The notes beneath the pieces are model-generated. The model made no database searches and was not told the DNA's origin. It saw nothing but the letters and a program-made list of their open reading frames with translations. The position numbers were made by a program, and so were the translations under genes. From Rhodothalassiaceae bacterium (GTDB taxonomy: Bacteria; Pseudomonadota; Alphaproteobacteria; Sphingomonadales; Rhodothalassiaceae): DNA of 64,000 nt. Shown here one piece after another: positions 35,767-44,335 of the stretch (its first letter is position 1; the number at the start of each line of letters is the position of its first letter). The stretch is from contig BPKC01000001.1 of NCBI GenBank assembly GCA_026004935.1, forward strand, positions 1 to 64,000. The letters run 5' to 3'.

Positions 35767-36208
35767 GACCTTGAAGCAAAAGCGGGGCAGCAAAGTCGAT
35801 CAGACCGGCCGGTCGAAGAGCGACGGGAAACACGTCCGCATCTATGAGTGGGAGTTTGCGTGTCCGGCCTACGAGGGGCTTTCATCCCACGCCACCAGAT
35901 TGCTTCTGGAGTTTCGACGGCGGTACAATGGACGGGACAACCGGATTCACCTGTCCGTGCGAAAGGCGGCACGGGTCATTCACGCCAGCAAAAGCACCGC
36001 GAGCCGGGCCATCAAAGAGCTGCTCGAGCGGGGGTTCATCCGCCTTCTCAGAAAGGGGATGTTCTCGGTCCGTGAAGGCCCGCGCGATGCCAGCGTGTAC
36101 GCACTTACAAACGTGCCCATCAATGGCATCGCACCAAAAGACTACATGCACTGGCGGCCGCGCGACCAGAAATCTTCCGAGGGAAGCGGGAAATCTTGCG
36201 GGAGGTAG
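35759..36208 (+). CDS. Winged-helix DNA-binding protein
   Basis: A 149-residue protein with a central helix-turn-helix: YEGLSSHATRLLLEFRRRYN, IHLSVRKAARVIHASKSTAS, RAIKELLERGFIRLLRKGMF. The arrangement (sensor helix, recognition helix KSTASRAIKEL, then a basic wing) resembles replication-initiator or MarR-like winged helices found on mobile elements. The start at 35759 lies inside the end of alpA. The N-terminus is very basic (TLKQKRGSKVDQTGRSKSDG). It is a likely element regulator or replication gene. Confidence 0.65.
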   Translation: MARTLKQKRGSKVDQTGRSKSDGKHVRIYEWEFACPAYEGLSSHATRLLLEFRRRYNGRDNRIHLSVRKAARVIHASKSTASRAIKELLERGFIRLLRKGMFSVREGPRDASVYALTNVPINGIAPKDYMHWRPRDQKSSEGSGKSCGR

Positions 36209-37296
36209 GGAAGAATTCGCGAGGTTGAGCCTTTCCAGATCATTGGTGATGCGCGCGCTGAGATTTGATGGCAGGCGCGCGGCCGCTGCGAGGACGCGCA
36301 GTCTGGCATTTTTGGCGGTTTAAAGGCGGCCCACCGCGCACGTCGGCTGGCTTTCCCCGGCTTTAGAGAGGTTGTGCCAGGATACGGAGGCGGTGAGGGT
36401 CGCCATATCCGCCCCTCCAACAAACCCCACCCCTGCCATGGTGGACTACATGGTAAACTAGAAGTGTCCCTCCATAAGGACCATCCGAAGCATGTTTCCA
36501 AGCTCAACCGTCCCGCCAGGAGGACGGTCGCGGCCTGCGCCATGTCCGCCGCGCACCCGTGTGGTTTCATGACGGGGACCATCCGGTTTCAGTGGAAGGA
36601 CTGCTTGCTGTTTTTGGGCCGCGCGCCGCTTCGGGCCTTGACCGAGGTTGCGGTGTGCTTTCCCCAGTTCAGAACACAAATTCCTGCCGGCCGTCAACGA
36701 AACTCGGGTGACCATGCCCCGCAGGTGGCGGACCATCGGGCCGGCGCCGAATGCGCTGAAAGGAAGAAGCAGGGTCTCGACTAATGTATTAACGTAACCC
36801 AAGGGGTGGGCGAATGCAATTGCCGCAAAGCCGGCAGGACGCACGATGGAAGTTTCCTTTTCTAGGCAGATGCCTCCCGGCCTGCGAAGCTGTTCTTTCA
36901 TGCCGACGGTTCGGACGTGGTAGGTGAACCGGCGCGCGCCTGTCGCGCCAATAGGGGGACGTTGGCGTTGACAGGGCAAGGAACAGATTTTGGCCTACAT
37001 CTCTGAGAGGCTTGCCCGCGCGCCGTCCTGTGCCGCGATCCGCCTGCAAAGAATACCTTCTATCACTGGTGAAGCAGTTGCTCGTCACAGGTTGGTCGAG
37101 CCGGCCGCGTGTGCCTTGTGCGGGGATGAGCCGGCAGCCGGTTCATGGGGCGTCGTGAGATCCTTGCAGGGATCAAACCCGATCCTGGAATGACGCGGGC
37201 TGACAAGACAGCGCAGGGGGCGTGTTGCCTCGCAGGTAGGCAGAAAAGGCTTACGTTGATTCCGCTCATAAGAGGAATCTGCACTCGCCCAAAATA
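36209..37296. other. Region without a supported gene, inside island A
   Basis: About 1.1 kb between the winged-helix gene and the proposed island A/B junction. Short open frames exist on both strands, but none shows a motif, a good ribosome site and sustained codon bias together. The last 100 bp become AT-rich. Probably degraded element DNA. Confidence 0.4.
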
Positions 37297-37316
37297 GGGG
37301 TAACTTTGGGGGTATC
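37297..37316 (+). repeat. Second copy of the paired GGGGTA motif
   Basis: GGGGTAACTTTGGGGGTATC, direct repeat (16 of 20 bases) of 18554-18573 beside the left integrase. An AT-rich stretch follows (37317-37357). It may mark the right end of island A. Confidence 0.4.
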
Positions 37317-37371
37317 TATGCTGTCGCAATCTTAAATAATACAAATTAATCAATTCGATGTGTGTCACGGT

Positions 37372-37391
37372 CGTGTCCTCTCCTGACCACC
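37372..37391 (+). other. Candidate right attachment site of island A
   Basis: CGTGTCCTCTCCTGACCACC matches the tRNA-Leu 3' segment at 18418-18437 at 17 of 20 positions, including an unbroken 11-base core GTCCTCTCCTG. It has the same orientation as the tRNA. The 11-base core could be chance, so the call is tentative, but its place next to the repeated GGGGTA motif and the start of island B is suggestive. Confidence 0.35.
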
Positions 37392-37558
37392 GCTTTGACG
37401 CGATTCCACAGGATGTTCGCCCTGGATCGGGCTGCGGGCCGATCGGTGCCGCCTTGATGCGGGGGCGCGCCTGCCGACCCGGCGCATGGCCGCGCCATGG
37501 CATCGGCGGGAAGCGGCAGCCGCCGCTCCATCCCGTCTTCGGGGACCGCTCGACTCCG

Positions 37559-37579
37559 GATTGGTCGGGGAGACCGGAT
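37559..37579 (+). other. Left direct repeat (att) of the CRISPR island, copy of the tRNA-Pro 3' end
   Basis: Twenty of 21 bases are identical, in the same orientation, to 56022-56042, which covers the CCA end, acceptor strand and adjoining T-arm bases of tRNA-Pro. The identical run starts GATTGGTCGGGGAGAC. A truncated integrase gene starts about 100 bp further right. Confidence 0.8.
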
Positions 37580-37655
37580 AGGGATGCGGACGGCCCCAGG
37601 CATGGTTAAGTTATAGACACGACGACATTTTTCTGGGCAGAGGGAGGCATAAACC

Positions 37656-37675
37656 TGTGACATCGGCGTGTGACG
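37656..37675 (+). repeat. Arm-type repeats near the left end of island B
   Basis: TGTGACATCGGCGTGTGACG contains about 1.5 copies of the 13-bp unit that is tandemly repeated at 55936-55973 near the other end (18 of 20 bases match). It lies 77 bp inside the left att copy. Likely recombinase arm-binding sites. Confidence 0.55.
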
Positions 37676-38089
37676 TGGGCCCCTTTTCGGGAGCGTCCGG
37701 AAACGGGGGATGGGCTGCCGGGCGATCTTCAGGCGCGGATCGACGGCCTGAATGCCGGACGCCTGCAGAGGCTGGGACATCCCGCGGCGAAAAAGGTGCA
37801 GTACGAGCCGCTCTTCAGTGAGCTTGGCGAGCGATGGCTCGAGCAGTGGCGGCGGCGTCCGGGTCGTCGGCCGGCAAACACGAGCGCCCAGTACGCGGCG
37901 ACCATCAGCCTCTCTGCCGAATGGTGCGATGACCGCCCCATCCGCCTGATCAAGCGGGCCGACGCGGCGCGCTTCGTGGAGGAGGTGGTGAAGCGCCTTC
38001 CCCCTTCCTCACCACGGTCTTGCGTGCTCTTGCACGGTTTTGATCGCGAAACGGCCGCACATAAGACGGCCTGCGCAGTCGAGAGGTGA
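37670..38089 (+). pseudogene. Truncated tyrosine integrase (N-terminal and SAM-like domain only)
   Basis: The translation contains LGERWLEQWRRRPGRRPANT, SAQYAATISLSAEWCDDRPI and RLIKRADAARFVEEVVKRLP. This is the core-binding (SAM-like) part of tyrosine recombinases with the usual threonine/serine-rich linker. The catalytic domain is missing: the sequence loses similarity near 38010 and stops at 38089. From 38090 to 38322 nothing else is seen. It is probably the former integrase of the CRISPR island, inactivated by deletion. Confidence 0.65.
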
Positions 38090-38322
38090 CGCACCGCCGA
38101 CAATGGGCTTGCGGGGGATCGCGGGGTGCGCCCTTCGGGAGCGCGGGGTCGTCAATTACGCCCCATCGAACCGGTCAACCTTTGCGGAATTCGCCGAATG
38201 TGCAGCAAAACTGACCGCCCGACCTCGCCCACCTCCGCATTTGATCCGCTTGCGGACCTGCCGGGCGGCTGCCGTGCCTTCCGACGACGCGTGAAACCTT
38301 TTCCGCTCGGGCCCGCGGCCGC

Positions 38323-39969
38323 CTATGGGCGATAGCGGCGCAGGCGGGTGAAGCGGAAGCTGCGCCGGGTGGATTTCGCCGCCGGACGCATCTGGCCGGC
38401 ATTCTCGTCCAGCGGCTCCACGAGCCGGGGCGTGCTCGCCGCGTAGCAGGGCACGCCCGCCTTCTCGAGCCTGTCGACGAGTGCAAAGGTCAGCGTGAAT
38501 TCCCCCTGAACGAGAGCAGCCGCCGGCGCCAGCGCCGTGGCCGCGGCGGCAAGCTCATCGGCCATGCGCTGGATCCACGTCTCGTCCGCCTCGGCCGGCA
38601 CCTCCGGAAAGGGCAGATCCCGGATCGGCTGCCCGAGCGCCAGAGCCGCGCTCCGCTGATCCTCATTCCATTCCGCGCTCGGATGGTTCGAGATGTTGAG
38701 AAAGACGCCGGAAATCCTGCTGTCCTCCCGAAAGCCGTCAAGAACCCGCCCAAGCCGATCCAGCAGCTGGTCCGGTGCCACCGCGTTCTCGCGGTAGCCG
38801 GCGTGCATGAGGTCGTTCCTCAGATCGCTCGCCTCGTCACGAAACCGCGGGAAGAGGGAACGGGCGATGCCTTCGGCCCTCTCGCGCGCATGGCGATCAA
38901 AGGAAGGCGCACCGGGCCGCGCCGCCTCGGGCCGGGCGACGAGATTGATATAGCCCTCGCGCAGCGTCATGGCGGCCTGCAGGGGACGCTCGAAGCGGCG
39001 GTAGAGCTCCGCCAGCGCGGCCACGCGGCCGGCGTTGCCGGGCCCGGCAAGATCCCGCGGCGAGCCCGCAAGCGGCTCGATCATGGCGACGAGATCCTCC
39101 AGCACGAAGTCGAGCCCCGGCAAATGCGCGCCGGCATGGTCCCGGATGGCGCGGGCCCGTTCGAGCAGCCTGTCGGCGAGAGACGGCGTGCGCCCGTCGC
39201 CCAGCAGGAGCCGCCCCGTGCGCACCGTCGCAAAATGGCCGGAAAACTCCCGCAGGGCCGCTCCGAAGTCCTTGAGTTGCGGGCGCTCGCCCTCGCGTCC
39301 GCCACGCGCCCATTCGGCGCTCAGCCGGTTGCCGACCTCCGTGCCGATGCGCGCGGCGTCCTCGGCGCGGCCCGTCTTGAGAAACAGCCGCAGCGCCTGC
39401 GCCCAGTCCACCATGTCCACGAAATAGGTGAGATCCCAGATCGGGGCTTCGCGGAGGCCCCGAACTTCCTTCCCCGCCTCCCACGCGCCGTAGACGATGC
39501 GGGTCCGGGGCCAGTCCGCCCGCACGGCCTTGAGCAGGCTGATGGCGGCGCCGGCGAAGAAGGGCAGCGAGCGAAAGCCATGGGTGATGTCGATGAATAC
39601 CTGGTCGCCTGGCCCGGGCTTGTCCCTGCGCGGGAAGAGATCCGGGTGGTTCAGCGCATCGACGATGGTGCGGAAGTTGGAGATTACCTCTTCCGCATCT
39701 TCGCCGTTGTGGATCCGGATCCTTTCGGGGGGCGAGAGGTCCGCCTGCGCGAAGGCGTCGAGAAGCCCCTGCCAATGCTTCTTTTCGGCGTCCGGGGTGA
39801 CGAAGACGATGAAACGGTCAGGGACAAGCAGGCGGGCGAGGGCCGCTTGGACGAAGCAGGTTTCGTGGCTCGTGAGGGCGGAATCGGCGAGGAAATGCTG
39901 GTCGCCGTCCCAGACGTAGCGACCGGGCTGGTAGTTGCTGGTACCGAGGAAGGCTGCGATCAGACGCAT
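38323..39969 (-). CDS. CARF-HEPN ribonuclease (Csx1/TIGR02221-like, DxTHG) with a Csx20-like C-terminal domain
   Basis: A 548-residue CRISPR accessory protein. Residues 1-190 are a CARF domain, starting MRLIAAFLGTSNY and bearing the family signature DITHG (127-131, DxTHG) within FIDITHGFRSLPFF. The helical middle carries R384-N-D-L-M-H389, an Rx4H HEPN ribonuclease motif. Residues about 421-515 differ: VFLNISNHPSAEWNEDQ, IRDLPFPEVP, ALVQGEFTLTFALVDRL and GVPCYAAS follow the pattern of stand-alone Csx20 proteins. The family knowledge suggests cyclic tetra-adenylate switches on the RNase; the added domain could degrade the ligand. It stands alone at the left of array 1, transcribed leftward. 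Confidence 0.85.
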   Translation of the reverse strand: MRLIAAFLGTSNYQPGRYVWDGDQHFLADSALTSHETCFVQAALARLLVPDRFIVFVTPDAEKKHWQGLLDAFAQADLSPPERIRIHNGEDAEEVISNFRTIVDALNHPDLFPRRDKPGPGDQVFIDITHGFRSLPFFAGAAISLLKAVRADWPRTRIVYGAWEAGKEVRGLREAPIWDLTYFVDMVDWAQALRLFLKTGRAEDAARIGTEVGNRLSAEWARGGREGERPQLKDFGAALREFSGHFATVRTGRLLLGDGRTPSLADRLLERARAIRDHAGAHLPGLDFVLEDLVAMIEPLAGSPRDLAGPGNAGRVAALAELYRRFERPLQAAMTLREGYINLVARPEAARPGAPSFDRHARERAEGIARSLFPRFRDEASDLRNDLMHAGYRENAVAPDQLLDRLGRVLDGFREDSRISGVFLNISNHPSAEWNEDQRSAALALGQPIRDLPFPEVPAEADETWIQRMADELAAAATALAPAAALVQGEFTLTFALVDRLEKAGVPCYAASTPRLVEPLDENAGQMRPAAKSTRRSFRFTRLRRYRP

Positions 39970-40102
39970 GGAAAACCGCCCCTTTCTCGCTCGCCGCGCC
40001 GCTGCCCCGATGCTGGCGAGACAGAGTGCCGATCGGGATGCTCTCCGGATTCGTTACCAGCCCCGCCAAGGGAGAGCGCAACTGTAACGCGCGCGATACC
40101 TG

Positions 40103-41387
40103 CGCTCAATCCCCTCGAGATCGGGGCAGCATTAGGACGGCCGCGATCGTGCGCGCGTGGGCGCGCGACGCGTGTCTCAATCCCCTCGAGATCGGGGCAG
40201 CATTAGGACCGCGGTCACCCGAGGTGGTGGTGCCGTGCACGCGTCTCAATCCCCTCGAGATCGGGGCAGCATTAGGACTCTGCAGTGGGATGATTGTCTG
40301 ATGTCCAGTGTCTCAATCCCCTCGAGATCGGGGCAGCATTAGGACCGGCGGCCGAGATGGAGCGGACGGGCGGATAGGTCTCAATCCCCTCGAGATCGGG
40401 GCAGCATTAGGACATGAGCGCCGGCGTCGCATCGGGAATCGTTCATGGGTCTCAATCCCCTCGAGATCGGGGCAGCATTAGGACCGGCGCGCCTCGACTG
40501 GTGCGCCGAGCAGGAGCCGTCTCAATCCCCTCGAGATCGGGGCAGCATTAGGACAGGATGGTGATCTTGTGCTTCGCCGAGCGGGCAGGTGTCTCAATCC
40601 CCTCGAGATCGGGGCAGCATTAGGACACAAGATTCCGTTGCATTTCAATCCTTGCGAAGGCGTCTCAATCCCCTCGAGATCGGGGCAGCATTAGGACCGA
40701 CGTCGATCTGACCATGCGCCACGTCTATGACGTCTCAATCCCCTCGAGATCGGGGCAGCATTAGGACGCGGAGCGCCCATGAGGAGCCGTGGCGGGCGCT
40801 GCGTCTCAATCCCCTCGAGATCGGGGCAGCATTAGGACGCGGCGAGGATGGCCGTACCGGCGCCGAGAGGCGGTCTCAATCCCCTCGAGATCGGGGCAGC
40901 ATTAGGACGCGGCAGACGGTGACGCAGACAGCGTCACCGTGTCTCAATCCCCTCGAGATCGGGGCAGCATTAGGACGTCGAGCCTGGTTCGAAATTGAAC
41001 CGCTAGGCGTCTCAATCCCCTCGAGATCGGGGCAGCATTAGGACGCGACGTGCGCGCGATGTGATATCGCGCGGCAGTCTCAATCCCCTCGAGATCGGGG
41101 CAGCATTAGGACGAGATGAAGTTCGATAAGCTCACCGCCATGAAGTCTCAATCCCCTCGAGATCGGGGCAGCATTAGGACGGAGCGCATGTCGAGCGGCT
41201 GTGGCGGCTCTGTCTCAATCCCCTCGAGATCGGGGCAGCATTAGGACCAAATCGGTCGCACTAATGAGACTGATCAGGTCGTCTCAATCCCCTCGAGATC
41301 GGGGCAGCATTAGGACCATGTCGAATAGAGGCGGTTTCGCATGGCTTCCCTGTCTCAATCCCCTCGAGATCGGGGCAGCATTAGGAC
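40103..41387 (-). CRISPR. CRISPR array 1: 19 repeats, 18 spacers, transcribed leftward
   Basis: Nineteen 36-bp repeats spaced by 31-36 bp. On the plus strand each reads GTCTCAATCCCC ... GCAGCATTAGGAC; in transcript orientation it begins GTCCTAATGCTGCCCC and ends GGGGATTGAGAC, giving a type III-style 8-base tag ATTGAGAC. Repeat starts: 40103, 40174, 40243, 40310, 40378, 40449, 40519, 40591, 40662, 40732, 40803, 40873, 40941, 41009, 41077, 41145, 41212, 41281, 41352. The leader is on the right. The leader-distal repeat (40103) has two changed bases at its tag end. The spacer at 40485-40518 is nearly identical to one in array 2. Confidence 0.98.
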
Positions 41388-41502
41388 TCTGGCGCCCGAA
41401 AAAATCCTGCAAATCCAGACGATTGCAAAGAGCGATTCCAAAGCCTGGCGGCATCGCCGGACTTATGGAAGAAAGTTTACGCATACGTCAGCTCCTGTCA
41501 AG
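41388..41502 (-). promoter_or_regulatory. Leader and promoter of array 1
   Basis: Read on the minus strand this 115-bp leader starts with TTGACA (41496-41501), then after 16 bp TAAACT. It is about 93 percent identical to the leader of array 2 (53738-53852), with the 60 bp next to the first repeat unchanged. Its upstream end overlaps the last codons of cas6 (stop at 41488-41490), so array transcription starts within the cas operon's final gene. Confidence 0.85.
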
Positions 41503-42723
41503 GCCCGAATGGGATCGTGCCGCATGCAAGGTGCTGCCGGCATGCGGTGGCGGCGGCGCGGCGGCGCGGCCGCCCTCGATGGCGATCCTCATGCGGCCGA
41601 AGCCGAAGCTCGTCTCCTTGCCGACATGCAGCAGCGCGCCGGCCGCAAGCTGGGCGGCGAGATCGGCCGCCTCCGCCGGATGCGGCCGCCAGGTCCAGCG
41701 TCCTCTGATGCCGCCCAGGGTCATCACCCGGCGCTGGCGGCTGGAGCGCCGCTTCCAGTCCGTCCAGACGAGATGCCGCGCCGTCACGGGAATGGCGCCA
41801 GGCGACAGCATGGCATCGCCGAGACGCGCCGGCGCGGCATCCGGATCGCCGCAGGCGGCCTCGAGCTGGCACCGGCGCCGCCAGCAGGCGAGCAGCAGAT
41901 CGGCGGGCGAGAGAGCGTCGGCGTCCAGAATCCGCCCGTGACGCTTCAGGCGCAGCGGCGTGTCGTGGTGGATGGTGAGGACCGGGTCGCCGGTCTCCAG
42001 GCCCCCAAGGCGGCGCGCCAGAAGCCGCGCGAGTTGCGGGCCGTCCAGGATCGCCGCGTCGATGGGCTCCGTCTCGGCCGTCTCGTCAACGAAGTCATAG
42101 AGGGGGATGCAATCCGGCGGACCGGCAGCCGGATCCCGGAAGACGGCGTCGAAGGGGTCTGCGAGGGCATCGACGCGGGCCAGCCGGAAGCGGGCGCGAC
42201 GGCTGCCGAGACCGCGGGCGAGCGCGCGGCGCATGGCCTCGACCACATGCGCGATGCGCCGCGTTGCGGGACCCACAAGCGTGATTCCGAAAACAAGCGA
42301 CCGCCCGGGTGCGATTTCGTGGCGGCCGAAGGGCGGGGGCGCGAAGGCGTAGGGTACCGGCGGCTCGCGCATCCCGCGCTCCGCCAGCTCGTCGGTCGCC
42401 GGCGGCATGAAGATGGCCGGATAGGGGCAACGGGTGAGCAGCGCGCAGCCGTCGCAGGCGGGCATGCCCGTCATGCAGACGAGCCGGCGCAGCGCCCGCC
42501 CGAAGCTGCCGCGCAGCACCGAGCCCGCAAATTCGGGTGTGAGCCAGGGATCCTGCGCCACCGCCTCGAATCTGAGCGCCACAAGGGGAAAGCCGAAGCG
42601 CGCCCAGCGGGCGGCCGCGCGGGAGACGGCGTCTTCCTTCGACACGGCTGCGGGCGCATCGCGATCCCGGCTTCGCGGCCCGTGCGGGGGCGATGCGCGG
42701 GGAATGGTCCGCGACGCGGGCAT
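41488..42723 (-). CDS. cas6: Cas6 pre-crRNA endoribonuclease
   Basis: A 411-residue RAMP protein that cuts the repeat transcripts into crRNAs for the Csm complex. The N-terminal ferredoxin-like fold contains ALRFEAVAQDPWLTPEFAGS and VLRGSFGRALRRLVC, followed by a CxxCxxxxxC-like cluster (MPACDGCALLTRCPYPAIF). The C-terminal half has the diagnostic TLGGIRGRWTWRP and the glycine-rich loop LHVGKETSFGFGRMRI. Histidines that might act in cleavage lie in TIHHDTP. Start 42723 is supported by GAGGGGG 8 bases upstream, 13 bp after csm5. It closes the leftward effector operon and its 3' end overlaps the array 1 leader. Confidence 0.93.
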   Translation of the reverse strand: MPASRTIPRASPPHGPRSRDRDAPAAVSKEDAVSRAAARWARFGFPLVALRFEAVAQDPWLTPEFAGSVLRGSFGRALRRLVCMTGMPACDGCALLTRCPYPAIFMPPATDELAERGMREPPVPYAFAPPPFGRHEIAPGRSLVFGITLVGPATRRIAHVVEAMRRALARGLGSRRARFRLARVDALADPFDAVFRDPAAGPPDCIPLYDFVDETAETEPIDAAILDGPQLARLLARRLGGLETGDPVLTIHHDTPLRLKRHGRILDADALSPADLLLACWRRRCQLEAACGDPDAAPARLGDAMLSPGAIPVTARHLVWTDWKRRSSRQRRVMTLGGIRGRWTWRPHPAEAADLAAQLAAGALLHVGKETSFGFGRMRIAIEGGRAAAPPPPHAGSTLHAARSHSGLDRS

Positions 42724-42736
42724 GGCTGCAGCCCCC

Positions 42737-44335
42737 TCAGCCGCTCCGGCTATTCAGCTTCGCCACCTGCTGCAAAATCTGCTTCCAGCGGTGATCCTTT
42801 TCGGCGCGGTCACCAAGCTTCGGACGCACATGCTCCTCGACGAGGCGCACGAGCAGCGAGCGTTCTTCCGGCGACCAGTTCCGGGCCTGCTTTACGAGAT
42901 TCGAAAGCAGGGCGTGATATCGCTCTGGCAGCTGTGAGGCTATCTGGCCCCTTACCGCTCGCAACAGCGCCGCATTGCGGGAATCCGGTATCTCGACGTC
43001 GATTTCGGCTCGGGTCGCAGGTTCCGCCTCAGGCCGGCTTCCAGAACGAGAAGGCGCACCCTCCGTAGCGCTGCCGGCCCATTTGGACCAGCGCTCACAG
43101 AACGCCTCGAGCTCCGGAAAGGCCGAGGGTTCCTCGCCTTCAGGCGCAAGCTCCACCAGCACCCAGCCGAAAGGCAGGGCGGCGCGGTCGGGGTGTGCGG
43201 TCAGCCCTGCCACGGAAAGCGTCTTCGTGCCAGGGTCGCCAAGCGAAAGGTAGCGGGCGCCCGAGCCCTGCCCAAGTCGCAGCAGAAACGCGCGATGGCC
43301 CCGGCTGCCGTCATCATTGTGTGGCTCGAGCGCGTCCAGAAGTTCGAGCGCCGCATCAAACCATTTCGGGTTTACGTGGGTGTTCACGGTGAGTGAGTTA
43401 CGCTCCTGTGTGAGGACCCGCTTTGCGAGGCGGTTGGCAGTGCCGACCAGATCTTCGAGCTTGGGGGCAAACAGGCTCTTCGGTAGATCATTCCTTCGAC
43501 GGCCGGGCACGGGATGGCCGTCGAGATCCCGCAAAAGGATCGCGCCCTCGAATGGACGCAGCTTGCCGGGCAGGACAACTTCGACCCCTTCGGAGACAAT
43601 GATATCCTTCTTTTTTCCCTTCTTGAGCTCGGGCTTGCGGTACATTCGGACCCGAAAGACCACATGTCCGGCATCCCCCGCGTGGGCGCGGGTCGGGTGG
43701 AAATCGGAAACGCCGAGAAGCCGCAACGGGTCCCACGCCAGATGCGCCCGTTCGCCGCGTTCCAGCAGGTCATTCTCGAGCTTTCGGAATTTCTCTTCTA
43801 CTTTTTCGGGCGGTTTCGTCTCATAGAGTACGGTGCGCCCCTTCCAGCGCGCCAGGCTTCGCAGCACCAGACCGCGCAAGGCACCCTTGACGGAGGTGCC
43901 GGGCAGATAGGGATGGAATCGGAGCGGATCACGCATCATGCGCGCGACATTGACGGTCTTGATGACATCGAAATTGAGCGTCGCGCCCTTGCGCTGGAGA
44001 TCGTGCCACTTCTTTTTCGCTTCCTCACAATTGGCCACGAATCCGTCGCAGACAGGTACGCGATAGCGGGACGTCCGGTGGATCACCTGAGGGGAGAAGC
44101 TGTTCGCGAAGAACAGGTGCGTCGCTGCAATCGCCGCGACGACATCCTCTCCTTCCACGATTTTGCGGAGCCGGTTCCGGAGCTGGCCATTAAAGGGCAG
44201 GTGCAGCGGATCGAACGCCCACAGAGCGCCGTCGTGAACGACGAAATTGGTGGGCTCGTAATCCTCGCCGGTGCCGATGTGGACCGGGGACAGCGGGGTG
44301 ATCCACGCGCGGTAGTGTTCGAGAAAGCGTGTCAT
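42737..44335 (-). CDS. csm5: Csm5, type III-A RAMP protein
   Basis: A 532-residue Csm5 that caps the 3' side of the crRNA in the Csm complex. The N-terminus (YRAWITPLSPVHIGTGEDYE, PTNFVVHDGALWAFDP) and the glycine-loop segment HPYLPGTSVKGALRGLVLRS are diagnostic. A basic stretch (KPELKKGKKKDIIVSEG) may contact RNA. A low-complexity segment near residue 430 and a helical C-terminal extension (ALLSNLVKQARNWSPEERSL) make it longer than typical Csm5 (about 350-400). Its start overlaps the csm4 stop by 4 bp (ATGA), so translation is coupled. Confidence 0.93.
   Translation of the reverse strand: MTRFLEHYRAWITPLSPVHIGTGEDYEPTNFVVHDGALWAFDPLHLPFNGQLRNRLRKIVEGEDVVAAIAATHLFFANSFSPQVIHRTSRYRVPVCDGFVANCEEAKKKWHDLQRKGATLNFDVIKTVNVARMMRDPLRFHPYLPGTSVKGALRGLVLRSLARWKGRTVLYETKPPEKVEEKFRKLENDLLERGERAHLAWDPLRLLGVSDFHPTRAHAGDAGHVVFRVRMYRKPELKKGKKKDIIVSEGVEVVLPGKLRPFEGAILLRDLDGHPVPGRRRNDLPKSLFAPKLEDLVGTANRLAKRVLTQERNSLTVNTHVNPKWFDAALELLDALEPHNDDGSRGHRAFLLRLGQGSGARYLSLGDPGTKTLSVAGLTAHPDRAALPFGWVLVELAPEGEEPSAFPELEAFCERWSKWAGSATEGAPSRSGSRPEAEPATRAEIDVEIPDSRNAALLRAVRGQIASQLPERYHALLSNLVKQARNWSPEERSLLVRLVEEHVRPKLGDRAEKDHRWKQILQQVAKLNSRSG

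Noticed and set aside
36374-36979. Possible genes on both strands between the winged-helix gene and island B
   Set aside because: Overlapping frames without ribosome sites or similarity to known families.
40026-41400. Open frames within array 1 encoding repeated SIPSRSG or NPLEIGAALG peptides
   Set aside because: They are translations of the 36-bp CRISPR repeats and have no independent support. The same holds for array 2.
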